Source of the DNA: Planctomycetaceae bacterium | GTDB taxonomy: Bacteria; Planctomycetota; Planctomycetia; Planctomycetales; Planctomycetaceae | Assembly: GCA_019636285.1 (NCBI GenBank) | Contig: JAHBXV010000005.1 | Location: 62,001-126,000 of the forward strand | Reading direction: 5' to 3' | Length of the DNA: 64,000 nt | In this document: positions 34,627-43,800 of the stretch, in pieces | Numbering within the stretch: position 1 is the first letter of the stretch | Layout of the letters: the number at the start of each line of letters is the position of its first letter | Notes under the pieces: generated by a model | What the model saw: only the letters and a program-made list of their open reading frames with translations | Told to the model about the DNA's origin: nothing | The model's database searches: none | Position numbers and translations under genes: made by a program

Positions 34627-35577
34627 ATGAACCCCCGTCGAACCTCCGCCAGATTGCAGGCCGTCGTGTCCGTTCCTTCCCTCACGCGTCCGCCTCTCTC
34701 GCTGACGACCACGCTTCTGGCACTCTTGACGGTGGCACTCTGGGGAGGCAACCCGGTGGCCACGCGGTTCGCCGTCGACGAGCTGCCTCCCGTCACGGTC
34801 TCCGGCATTCGCTTCCTCCTGGCCACGCTGGTGATGGTCGCCTGGTGCGGCATCGAACGGGCTTCGTTCCGGTTGCAGTCCGGCCAATTGCGGCCGGTCA
34901 TCATCGCCGGAGCTCTGCTTTATTTGCAGATCCTCACCTTCACGATTGGAGCTGCCTGGACGAGTTCTTCTCATGCCAGCCTGTATGTGAACACGTTCGT
35001 CTTCTGGGTGATCGGCATCGAGCACTTCGTGACGCGGACCGATCGGCTGACGCTCGCCCGCCTGGCTGGCGTGCTGGTCGCGGCGGCAGGAGTTTTCACG
35101 CTGCTCTTGTTAACAGCCGATGGCCACACGCCGGGACAACGCGACAAGCCGCATCTGTCGGGCGATCTCATGCTGCTCTTCAGTGCGTTCCTGCTCGCCG
35201 TCAAGTTCGTTTACACCAAGTTCGCGCTCAAGGTCATTGGAGCCACGGAACTCATCCTGTGGCATGACGTGGTGGCGGTAGCCCTGTTCTTTGTGACGGC
35301 AGCCGCGCTCGAATCACCTGATTTTCGGCAAGCCAGTGCCGAGGCGTGGTGGGGGCTCCTGTATCAGGGCGTGCTGGTTGGTGGTGTCTGCTTCGCGCTG
35401 CAGGCCCATCTGCTGAAGAAGCACTCGGCGTCACAAATCGCAGTCTTCAGCTTCGCGACACCGCTGTTCGGCCTCGCCCTGGGTGCCTGGTTCCGGGGAG
35501 ACCGGCTTTCCGCAGGGTTGCTCATCGCCGGCGCGGCCGTCGCTGCGGGAATCTGGCTGGTGAATCGCAAATCATGA
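34627..35577 (+). CDS. DMT-superfamily EamA transporter
   Basis: The 316-residue product has ten membrane helices in two EamA repeats. The first starts LLALLTVALWGGNPVATRFAV and the second HLSGDLMLLFSAFLLAVKFVYTKFAL. The last helices end GLLIAGAAVAAGIWLVNRKS. The family exports amino acids or other metabolites. Because ald lies 38 bases upstream, export of alanine or a related compound is tempting, but this is inference only. An ATG at 34627 puts a short basic cytoplasmic tail before helix 1. Open frame upstream overlaps ald in another frame and is not coding. Confidence 0.88.
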   Translation: MNPRRTSARLQAVVSVPSLTRPPLSLTTTLLALLTVALWGGNPVATRFAVDELPPVTVSGIRFLLATLVMVAWCGIERASFRLQSGQLRPVIIAGALLYLQILTFTIGAAWTSSSHASLYVNTFVFWVIGIEHFVTRTDRLTLARLAGVLVAAAGVFTLLLLTADGHTPGQRDKPHLSGDLMLLFSAFLLAVKFVYTKFALKVIGATELILWHDVVAVALFFVTAAALESPDFRQASAEAWWGLLYQGVLVGGVCFALQAHLLKKHSASQIAVFSFATPLFGLALGAWFRGDRLSAGLLIAGAAVAAGIWLVNRKS

Positions 35578-35770
35578 ATCCGCGATCAATTCATTTTGCG
35601 TCGCGAGCGGTTCTGCCTATCGCGGTGTTCAATCGCCAGCAAGCCGATCGCCGTCATACTGAACAAGTCAGCAGAGACTTGAAATCGGCCTGAAAAAGAG
35701 ATTGCGGTCCACTCGCGAATCGGGTAATCCTGACTGATTGCGGCGCCGACGATCCTGCGAGGACGACACC

Positions 35771-36295
35771 ATGGCCGAACTGATCGTGCGAACGGGCAAG
35801 CATGCGGGCAAACGTCTCGTGCTTCCCCTCCTGAAAGACGTGGTCCTGGGCCGCGATCCCGGTTGTCAGATTCAGCTTAACTCGCAACTCGTCAGCCGCC
35901 GCCATTGCCAGTTGCGCGAGACCGTCAAAGGGCTGGTTCTCTGCGATCTGAAGAGCCAGAACGGGACGTTCGTCAACGATGTCGCGGTGACGAAACCCAT
36001 TCGGCTCAAGGGTGGCGATGTCCTCCGCGTGGGAGCGATCGAGTTTGAGGTCTTCGTACCGATTCCCACGCAACCGGGTGGATTCAGCGATGACGATGTC
36101 GCCGACTGGTTGTCGGACGACGCCATCCCCAGTCCCTCGGCGAGTGACCGGGACACGGCCGAGATTACGCGTCCGGACGATACATCGACGTCCAGCATCT
36201 CCACGCCCGAGGAAGTTCCGGTCGAGCCGACTTCGGCCGCTCTCGATGCCGCCGCCATCATTCGTCAGCGCTGGATGACCCGCAAGCAGTCATGA
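35771..36295 (+). CDS. FHA-domain protein
   Basis: The 174-residue cytoplasmic protein has an N-terminal forkhead-associated domain (about residues 1-98). The phosphothreonine-binding residues are visible in VLGRDPGCQI and LVSRRHCQL (Arg, Ser, His), with LKSQNGTFVN as the second loop. The C-terminal ~75 residues are acidic and Ser/Thr/Pro-rich with a likely helical end (AALDAAAIIRQRWMTRKQ). It should dock onto proteins phosphorylated on Thr, such as targets of Ser/Thr kinases. GAGGA seven bases upstream supports ATG 35771. rsmD begins 37 bases later, so an operon is likely. Confidence 0.9.
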   Translation: MAELIVRTGKHAGKRLVLPLLKDVVLGRDPGCQIQLNSQLVSRRHCQLRETVKGLVLCDLKSQNGTFVNDVAVTKPIRLKGGDVLRVGAIEFEVFVPIPTQPGGFSDDDVADWLSDDAIPSPSASDRDTAEITRPDDTSTSSISTPEEVPVEPTSAALDAAAIIRQRWMTRKQS

Positions 36296-36332
36296 CGGCT
36301 TCGAGCCGTTCATTCTTCCCGAAACGAGTTTC

Positions 36333-36926
36333 ATGCGAATTATTGCTGGTAGTCTTCGTCGACGGCAGTTGCTCACCAATCCCGGCAACACAACGCGGCC
36401 CATCACCGACCGCGCGAAGACAAAGCTGTTCGACTACGTGCGCGTGGAACTGCCCGGCGCGGCGGTTGCCGATGTGTTTGCCGGCACGGGAACGATGGGA
36501 TTCGAGTCGCTCAGCCGCGGCGCCAAGTCTGTCGTCTTTTGCGAAGCCGACCATCGCGCGCATGCCCTCCTGGTCGAAAACGCCAGCCGGCTAGGGGCCT
36601 CGGACAGCGTATTGTGCTGGCGAGTCGACGTATTGCGATGTTCGTTCCGCCCCAAAGGGGACGCCGCGTGGACGCCGTTCCGAGTGATCTTCTTCGATCC
36701 GCCGTATGCCATGATTCCCTCACTGAAACCGGGAACGCCGCTCTACAAGTCGATGGAACGTCTGGCCCGGCCCGATGTCTCCACGGACGACGCTCTGCTC
36801 GTCTTTCGCGCGCCGGACACCGCCTCGTTCCAGCTTCCTCCGTTCTGGCAAACGGAACGGGAACTCGACGTCGGGTCGATGCGCATTCTCCTGTTGCGGA
36901 AGGCCGGGGCCCCCGGCGAGGAATGA
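36333..36926 (+). CDS. rsmD: 16S rRNA (guanine(966)-N(2))-methyltransferase RsmD
   Basis: The 197-residue product methylates N2 of G966 in 16S rRNA during 30S assembly. It opens MRIIAGSLRRRQLL, the family start, then RPITDRAKTKLFDYV. The SAM-binding motif I is VADVFAGTGTMGFESLSRGA and the catalytic motif IV is FFDPPYAM. Length is normal. The gene follows the FHA gene by 37 bases. coaD, which often lies next to rsmD in other bacteria, is not here. Confidence 0.93.
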   Translation: MRIIAGSLRRRQLLTNPGNTTRPITDRAKTKLFDYVRVELPGAAVADVFAGTGTMGFESLSRGAKSVVFCEADHRAHALLVENASRLGASDSVLCWRVDVLRCSFRPKGDAAWTPFRVIFFDPPYAMIPSLKPGTPLYKSMERLARPDVSTDDALLVFRAPDTASFQLPPFWQTERELDVGSMRILLLRKAGAPGEE

Positions 36927-37109
36927 TGCTCCGTGTTGCCCCGGTTCGGCCGGTACGCGCGAATCGTGAGTTCGCCATCAAGAATTGAGTGATGGCGTCG
37001 CCGTTTGCTCCCGATGGTCCAACCTCGCCGACAGACTCGCTATTCTGGTGCTGTGGACCTCGGGTCCGGACGAACTTCGTGACATCACAACCTGATAAGG
37101 CGACTTCGT

Positions 37110-38453
37110 ATGCGCGTGCGCTGGACCGCTCTCTTATTTTCTTGCTTGCTGCTCGTCGGATCGACCGCTCAGGCGAACGACAGGCATGTCGTGGTGATCT
37201 GCGTCGACGGGTTGCCCGCCTACCTTCTCGATGACGAACAGGTTCCGCTGCCCGCCATTCGCGCGCTCGCTCGCTCCGGCGTCCAGGCCGAGGGAATGAT
37301 CCCCGCGAATCCCTCGGTCACCTGGCCGAACCATACGTCGATGACAACCGGTGTCTGGCCGGAAGGGCACGGCGTCCTGTTTAACGGCGTTCTCGAACGG
37401 CCCGGCCCCGGCTTGCCGGTCGTCGTCAATCCCCGCAAGGACCAGAAAGAGATGGTCTTTGCGCCCACCATCTACGACGTTGCCCACGAACGCGGCCTCA
37501 AGACGGCTGCCATCAACTGGCCCTGCACCCGCAACAGCACGACGCTCGACGACAACATGCCCGACGTCCCCGAGGCGCTCGACCACTCGACTCCCCGGTT
37601 GCTCGAAGCTCTCGGATTGAATGGTGAGGAACGAGCCAAGTTCAACAAGCAAAGCGCGCTCGTTCGCGACGGCATCTGGACCGATGCCGCCTGCCAGGTG
37701 ATCGCGGAACACAAACCGAACCTGATGTTTGTCCATCTGCTCAACGTCGACGGCACGCATCACAAGTACGGGCCGAAGACTCCCGCCGGTAATACGGCTG
37801 TCGCCTTCGCCGATACGTTCGTCGGCCGCATCGTGAAGGCGATCGACGACGCGGGGATCCGCGACAAGACAACGATCTTCGTGGTCTCCGATCACGGCTT
37901 TCAGACGATTCCCAAGACCATTCAGCCCAACGTCGTCCTGCGGAAGGGAAATCTGCTGACGGTCGAAGGAGGCAAGCTGACCGCCGCGCGCGTTCATGCC
38001 GTGCCGGAAGGGGGAATCGCGATGGTCTATGCCACCGTTCCCGAATCGCGCGAGCAGGATCTGGCCGCCGCTCGGAAATTGTTTGAAGCCACCGAAGGGA
38101 TCGCCGAAGTGGTCCTGCCCGATCAGTTTGCGAAGTATGGTTTGCCGCAACCGGCCGACTACCCGCAGATGGCCGACATGGTGATCGCCGCGAAAGATGG
38201 CTATGGCTTCTCCGCAACCGCGACCGATGACGACGACGTCATCGCCAGCACGGCCACGCTCGGCACGCACGGCTTCCTGTCGAATAACCCGCTCATGCGG
38301 GCCACGTTCATCGCGTCGGGTCCGGGAGTTCCCGAAGGAAAGCGCATCGGAGTCGTCAACAACATCGACCTGACGCCCACGATCGCCAAGCTGCTGGACA
38401 TCCCCTTTCCGGACGCCACCGGAAAAGACGTGCTCGGTAACCTCGCCAGATAG
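37110..38453 (+). CDS. Secreted alkaline-phosphatase-superfamily phosphodiesterase/nucleotide pyrophosphatase-like protein
   Basis: The 447-residue product has a signal peptide ([17 protein letters not shown]). The metal and nucleophile sites of the phosphodiesterase/NPP branch are visible: [11 protein letters not shown] (Asp), [23 protein letters not shown] (Thr nucleophile), [10 protein letters not shown] (Asp/His), VVSDHGFQ (Asp-His) and [10 protein letters not shown] (His). It should cleave phosphodiester or pyrophosphate bonds in the periplasm, using two zinc ions. The expected Asn ligand falls in WPNHT. No partner genes suggest a substrate. A hairpin 17 bases past the stop likely ends the transcript. 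Confidence 0.92.
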   Translation: MRVRWTALLFSCLLLVGSTAQANDRHVVVICVDGLPAYLLDDEQVPLPAIRALARSGVQAEGMIPANPSVTWPNHTSMTTGVWPEGHGVLFNGVLERPGPGLPVVVNPRKDQKEMVFAPTIYDVAHERGLKTAAINWPCTRNSTTLDDNMPDVPEALDHSTPRLLEALGLNGEERAKFNKQSALVRDGIWTDAACQVIAEHKPNLMFVHLLNVDGTHHKYGPKTPAGNTAVAFADTFVGRIVKAIDDAGIRDKTTIFVVSDHGFQTIPKTIQPNVVLRKGNLLTVEGGKLTAARVHAVPEGGIAMVYATVPESREQDLAAARKLFEATEGIAEVVLPDQFAKYGLPQPADYPQMADMVIAAKDGYGFSATATDDDDVIASTATLGTHGFLSNNPLMRATFIASGPGVPEGKRIGVVNNIDLTPTIAKLLDIPFPDATGKDVLGNLAR

Positions 38454-38470
38454 GTCCGGCTATGATGCGG

Positions 38471-38498
38471 CGGGTTCGCCAGCCGGGCGAACCCGTTT
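38471..38498 (+). terminator. Hairpin terminator after the phosphodiesterase-like gene
   Basis: CGGGTTCGCC (38471-38480) pairs perfectly with GGCGAACCCG (38486-38495) around AGCCG, followed by only TTTC. It lies between the stop at 38453 and the Nudix-like gene. The ATG at 38462 would put this hairpin inside the next reading frame. Confidence 0.65.
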
Positions 38499-38524
38499 CA
38501 AGCCTATTCCCACCGGAGACTTTC

Positions 38525-39127
38525 GTGTCAGCCGATGCCCAGATTGAGCACGTTTTGTGCGTGCCGACGATGCTTTTCCATGAAGTGGGGTACTTTCAGG
38601 GGTTTCAGCCGAACACCCAGCGGTATCTTGACATCCTGCTCGATCCTGCTCACACGAGTTTCCGCCCCCGCAACCAGGTCGAGGACGACCCCAGCTACAA
38701 GCAGCTCATTCCCTACTGCCTGTTTCGCTGCGACGGGGTGCTGTTTCATTACCGTCGTGGCAAGGCGGGTGGAGAAGGACGCCTGCACAGCAAGCGGTCG
38801 GTCGGAATCGGGGGGCACATTTCTTCGACTGACAGAATGAGCGGCGACCGCCGTTACCTGGAGGCGATGCACCGCGAGATCGACGAGGAAGTCTTTCTAG
38901 AATCAGGCTTTCGCGACGCCTGCGTCGGGCTCATTAACGACGATGAGACACCCGTCGGCCAGGTCCATTTGGGGATTGTTCACATTTTCGATCTCGACTC
39001 GGCGAAAGTTCGCCCACGGGAAGAGTCGATCCTAGAGACAGGATTCTCACAACCGTCAGAGCTGGTGCGCGAAATCGAGCAATTCGAGACGTGGTCGCAA
39101 ATTTGCCTCAAGTCGCTGTTTGGTTAG
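38525..39127 (+). CDS. Nudix-like hydrolase / predicted phosphoesterase
   Basis: The 200-residue cytoplasmic protein contains a divergent Nudix box: [16 protein letters not shown], then [17 protein letters not shown], matching the GG...REUxEE core with a longer loop. The region [33 protein letters not shown] precedes it. Proteins of this kind occur widely in planctomycetes and are often called predicted phosphoesterase. The GTG at 38525 is chosen over the ATG at 38462 because GGAG (38515-38518) is six bases upstream and a terminator hairpin lies between the two. The substrate, presumably a nucleoside diphosphate derivative, is unknown. Confidence 0.82.
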   Translation: MSADAQIEHVLCVPTMLFHEVGYFQGFQPNTQRYLDILLDPAHTSFRPRNQVEDDPSYKQLIPYCLFRCDGVLFHYRRGKAGGEGRLHSKRSVGIGGHISSTDRMSGDRRYLEAMHREIDEEVFLESGFRDACVGLINDDETPVGQVHLGIVHIFDLDSAKVRPREESILETGFSQPSELVREIEQFETWSQICLKSLFG

Positions 39128-39216
39128 CGACCGGCGAATGGGCGAACTCTCGACCACACCAGGTCGTGTCGGCGAATCACCGGGGCGATCGGAAGCCTTC
39201 CGGATCAGTAAAGATT

Positions 39217-39292
39217 CTAACACAACCTCTGTGCCGGAAGGTGTATGCCTGGATTTTCAGGTGTTTCTGACAGGCACAACCGGTTGTGTTAG
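39217..39292 (-). repeat. Small mobile-like element with CTAACACAACC terminal inverted repeats (copy 2)
   Basis: CTAACACAACC (39217-39227) and GGTTGTGTTAG (39282-39292) are perfect terminal inverted repeats. The palindrome CACAACCGGTTGTG (39275-39288) lies at the right end and TCTGTGC at the left, the mirror image of copy 1 at 33366-33441. The lengths are 76 and 74 bases by the same measure. It ends 64 bases before the next start codon. Confidence 0.85.
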
Positions 39293-39356
39293 GGATATTG
39301 AACCTGGCTATGCGGGGCCGGGCGTTTTCGTGACCAGCGACAAAGGAGTGTCGACC

Positions 39357-40001
39357 ATGACCAATCCCATTCACCGTCGGGCCATGCTGGGCGCGGCTGG
39401 CGGCCTGTTGGCCGTCCCCCTCGTGGCAGCGGCCCAAGACAAGCCCGCCGCCAAGGGCGAATTGACCAACGAATCGCTCGGTCTGCTCCTCAAGGCGCTG
39501 GGGCTGGAAGCGAAGCGGACCGAAACCCGCTACGACTTCGGCTTCAAGTCGATCGTCGAAGGGGAAGAGTGGGTGCTGTCGATGTCGTCGGTTCTCAGTC
39601 AGGACGCCACGTCCATCTGGATCATGGCGTGGCTGGACGAGCTTCCGAAGTCGGCAGCCGACGTCCCCCGCACGGCGCTCCTGCGCCTGCTGGCCGACAA
39701 CGACAAACTCGGCATGGGCAAGTTCTTCGCCTACATTCCGACGAATCGCCGGTTCGTGCTGCAGCGCATCATGCCGAACGCGGGCATCAGCACCCGTCTG
39801 TTCCGCGACGCGCTCGACGACCTGGGCCAGACCGTCGCCGCCACCTATCCGCACTGGGCCACGACCAACTGGGCCTCGCCGAGCCAGAGCGATCCGGCAG
39901 CCGAGAGCCCGGCCAGTTCGCCGACCAAGGGGAGTGCCCCGCAACGTGCCACCGGCCAGGTCATCAACAGCAGCAAATTCGAAGGAGGAGCCCGCCGCTA
40001 A
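39357..40001 (+). CDS. Exported YbjN/type III chaperone-like protein of unknown function
   Basis: The 214-residue product has a Tat-like signal peptide (PIHRRAMLGAAGGLLAVPLVAAAQ). Residues ~40-165 contain the helix-strand pattern LGLLLKALGLEAKRTETRYDFGFKSIVEGEEWVLSMSSVLSQDATSIWIMAWL followed by an aromatic/aliphatic C-lobe. This resembles the YbjN/CesT chaperone-like fold, although I cannot confirm it. The last ~45 residues are Ser/Ala/Pro/Thr-rich and disordered. AAGGAG (39343-39348) fits ATG 39357 well. The gene lies between a repeat element and a terminator, so it is probably expressed alone. Confidence 0.7.
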   Translation: MTNPIHRRAMLGAAGGLLAVPLVAAAQDKPAAKGELTNESLGLLLKALGLEAKRTETRYDFGFKSIVEGEEWVLSMSSVLSQDATSIWIMAWLDELPKSAADVPRTALLRLLADNDKLGMGKFFAYIPTNRRFVLQRIMPNAGISTRLFRDALDDLGQTVAATYPHWATTNWASPSQSDPAAESPASSPTKGSAPQRATGQVINSSKFEGGARR

Positions 40002-40035
40002 ACGGCGACTCTTCGACCAATTCCTAGCCCGCACG

Positions 40036-40073
40036 CCCCGCGTCGACTTGTTCGGCGCGGGGTCGTTTTATTT
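40036..40073 (+). terminator. Rho-independent terminator
   Basis: CCCCGCG (40036-40042) pairs with CGCGGGG (40056-40062), followed by TCGTTTTATTT. It lies 35 bases past the stop of the YbjN-like gene. Confidence 0.8.
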
Positions 40074-40240
40074 CGTGGCAAGTTCAGACCCGTCCGTATC
40101 AACAGCCGCGGTGTCGTCGGCCGACTCGGACACCAAATCCCCTCTCGCCAGTTTCCCGCTCGCTCTGACACACCTTTCGATTTACGCTGAAGTCATTCAC
40201 CTTCAAGTCTGTTCGCCCATCTGCGTGACAATTTCCAGAA

Positions 40241-40714
40241 ATGAGTCGAACAATGCCTGCTCGACTGTTTGCGCTACTGCTTGTCATCGGCATGGTCGGT
40301 GGCTGCGCGCCGCCCAAGACTACCTTTAAGAGCGGTGTGACTTTCGACGTGCATGCGATCGCGGCCGCGCCCGCGCCCGGGGCGAATACATTCGCCCTGC
40401 CGGATCCCCAGCAGGGGAAGACGCTGCATCTGGTCAATCCGCCCATCGTGACCGCCGCGAACGTGAAGCTCGCCCAGATCGAACTGCACGGACCGGATGC
40501 GAATCCAACCCCTGCGCTGCGTGTCGACCTGGATGCGACGGGGGCCGCTGCGATGAATGCTGCCATGGCCGTGCCGGGGGGCACGCTTGCCCTCGTTCTC
40601 AATGGCAAGGTCATCGCGACACCGAAGCTGATGGCTCCCGTGGACTCTTCGTTCATCGTGCAAGGTGACTTCCCGCCGAGTGAGTGGCAGCAATATCTGG
40701 AAGTCGTCAAGTAG
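40241..40714 (+). CDS. Small lipoprotein with a SecD head-like domain
   Basis: The 157-residue product has a lipoprotein signal (MPARLFALLLVIGMVGGC, lipobox VGGC at residue ~22). The mature part resembles the P1-head subdomain of SecD: LRVDLDATGAAAMNAAMAVPGGTLALVLNGKVIATPKLMAPVDSSFIVQGDF. In SecD this domain moves to help preproteins across the membrane. Here it is detached and lipid-anchored, with no SecDF pore. The N-terminal ~65 residues have no clear fold. It may be a periplasmic binding module, but this is inference. There is no co-directional partner within about 160 bases on either side. Confidence 0.72.
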   Translation: MSRTMPARLFALLLVIGMVGGCAPPKTTFKSGVTFDVHAIAAAPAPGANTFALPDPQQGKTLHLVNPPIVTAANVKLAQIELHGPDANPTPALRVDLDATGAAAMNAAMAVPGGTLALVLNGKVIATPKLMAPVDSSFIVQGDFPPSEWQQYLEVVK

Positions 40715-40877
40715 CATCCTGTCAGCACAAAAACGATGACCATGGCTGACCGAATCGACACGGTCGCCGCCTAATCCTCGCGAGGAAGGCCGCATCGAGG
40801 ATTGTTCGGGCAACCGCGCGCTGTCACCATGTCCGTTCAGCCTGTTCGGATCGAGGGCGGCAATCGGGAGTCAACGA

Positions 40878-43800
40878 ATGAACGCGATGGCGTGGATGTT
40901 GCTGGCGGCTTTGACCGCCGGTCCGGTGGACGGCAATCGGCTCGCTTATCTCGATGGGCACGACATTTACTATCCCCACACGAAGTTCCCCAAGCTGACC
41001 ACGCCGCAGTGGGTGGGGGATGAGGGAGTCGAAGCCGTCGTCATCCTGGCGATCGACGACATGCGCGACACGGCGAAGTACGAAAGCTACCTGCGGCCGA
41101 TCCTGCAGCGGCTCAAGCAGATCGACGGCCGCGCGCCGGTCAGCATCATGACGTGTGCCGTCAAGCCGGAGGATCCGCGGCTTCAGACGTGGCTCGAAGA
41201 GGGGCTGAGCCTCGAAGTCCACACGTTTGACCATCCCTGCCCACTGCTCCAGGAAGGAGACTTCGCCCGGGCGAAAGGGACGTACGACAAGTGCGTCGAC
41301 CTGATGTTCTCGATCCCCAACAACACGCCAGTCGCCTACCGCATGCCGTGTTGCGACTCGCTGAACACCGTCAGCCCGCGGTTCTACAAGGAGATTTTCA
41401 ACAAGACGACGCCGAACGGCAAATTCCTGCAGATCAGCTCGTCGGTCTTCCAGGTCTACACGGCCGACGATCCCGAGATTCCCCGCGAGCTTCTGTTCGA
41501 TGCCGACGGCCAGGAGCGCTTCCGCAAGTACTTCCCCAAGGGCCTCAAGCGCGGCGAAGTGACCCACGACCGGTTCGTCAACTACGTCGAGAACTATCCC
41601 TACCCGTACGTCATCGACGGCATGTGCTGGGAATTCCCCTGCATGACGCCGAGCGACTGGGAAGCCAACTTCCTCCACCAGCCGAACAACCCCAAAACAG
41701 TCGACGACCTGAAGGCGGCTCTCGACATCACCGTCATCAAGCAGGGGGTGTTGAACCTCGTCTTCCACCCCCACGGCTGGATTCAGGCTGAGCAGGTGAA
41801 TGAACTCATCGACCATGCCGTTGCCAGGCATGGGAAGAAGGTGAAGTTTTTGACGTTCAAGGAAGCGCTGGAGCGGTTGAACAAGAATCTGCTCAACGGA
41901 AAGTCACTCCGCGACTCGACGGGGTCCGGTACGACTGTTCGACTCATTGATTGGAACGGCGATGGAGACCTGGATGTGACGTCGTCTGAGGAAACGGCGG
42001 TCTGGGACGATGATCGACATGAGTGGTTGCGTCACCCAGTGGTTCCGACGTCTTCGTCGGACCTGACGCCGCACCCCTATCTTCCCGGAGAGTTTCTCAA
42101 GAACCTGCCTCTCCCGTTCCCTGTCGAGTTCCTCTTTCTTCGCGATCTTGATGGTGACGGAACGGACGAACTCATCCGCGGCGGGACGTTCCGTCAGTTC
42201 TCTCCCGGGAACGTCGGCGTCGCCTACGTCGTTCAGGTCTTTCAACAGAAGGACAACCAGGGGCAATGGAGACCGGTGACGGCGACATTACCGTCCAGCC
42301 TGCAACTCACTCCCCTCACTCCCCCCGCACGCCTCGCGAAGGCGCTCCGCTTCGTCGACATCAACGAAGACGGCCAGCTCGACATCGTTTTTTCGGATGT
42401 GAGTTTTTACGGCGCCTGGCTCTTTGAATCGCTCGACAAAGGCTGGTCGATCGAACTTCTCTCCGGCCAGCGCGGCGACAAACCTGCCAGTGAGGAACTC
42501 CCGCCGATCGTCCGGGCCGATGGGACCGACAACGGCTTCTTCGTTCGCGATCGCGCTCTGCACTGGATGAACGAAGACACGGCTCATTTGCCGAATCTCA
42601 TTGTCAGTTGGGATTTCGACAAGCTCCTGGGAGACCGGATGCCGGCCGCGAAGACGCCGAAGGCGGCCATTCAGTCGATGCGCGTGCGGCCGGGGTTCAC
42701 GGTTGAACTCATGGCTCATGAGCCGCTGGTGTTAGACCCCGTCGCGTTTCAGTGGGGGCCGGATGGCAAGCTGTGGGTGGCCGAGATGGCCGACTATCCC
42801 AACGGAATGGATGGACGCGGCCAACCCGGCGGACGTATCCGCTATCTCGAAGACACCGACAACGATGGTCGATATGACAAGTCGACGTTGTTCCTTGAGG
42901 GCGTGTCGTTTCCCTCGGGGGTCCATCCCTGGAAGAACGGCGTTCTCGTCTCGGCTGCCCCGGACATCTTCTTCGCCGCCGATACCGATGGCGATGGCAA
43001 AGCCGATGTCCGCGAGGTGCTTTACACCGGCTTCGGCGAAGGGAACCAGCAGCATCGCGTGAATGGTTTCACCTGGGGTCTGGATGGCTGGCTGTATCTC
43101 GCGAATGGAGATTCCGGCGGCACGATTCGCTCGACGAAAACCGGCCAGACCCTCGACATTCGCGGCCGCGACTTGCGCATCCAGCCGGAGACCGGCAAGA
43201 TGGAAGCGCTCAGCGGCCAGACCCAGTTCGGCCGGGCCCGCGACGACTTCGGCCACTGGTTCGGCAACAACAACAGCCGCCCGTTGTGGCAATACGTCCT
43301 CGACGACGACTACCTCGCTCGCAACCCCCACCTCCCGACCCCCGATAACCGGCACGACGTCTCCGAACAACCTGGCAACGCCCCGGTCTACCCCGTCAGC
43401 AAAACCCTCACCCGCTTCAACGACTTCCACACAGCGAATCGGTTCACGTCGGCCTGCGGATCAATGGTGAGTGGAGAGTGGTCGATGGTTGATGGTTTAA
43501 GGTTGATGGCAAAGGCAAAAGATTCTGCGTCTTCCCAACCATCAACTATCAACCCTCAACCATCGACCCTCTCCTTCTCCTCCGAACCCGTCCATAACCT
43601 GGTTCATTGCGAAGTGGTCGATACGAGCGGAATTCGCTTCAGCAGTCGTCGGCTCCCTGGAGAAGAGTCGTCGGAGTTTCTGGCCTCGACCGACAACTGG
43701 TTTCGGCCGACGCAATTGCGGATGGGGCCCGACGGGGCGTTGTGGGTCGCCGACATGTACCGGCTGGTGATCGAGCATCCGCAATGGATTCCTTTGGAGT

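Noticed and set aside
38462-38524. Upstream ATG start for the Nudix-like protein
   Set aside because: It would place a terminator-like hairpin inside the coding sequence, and the GTG at 38525 has a good ribosome site.
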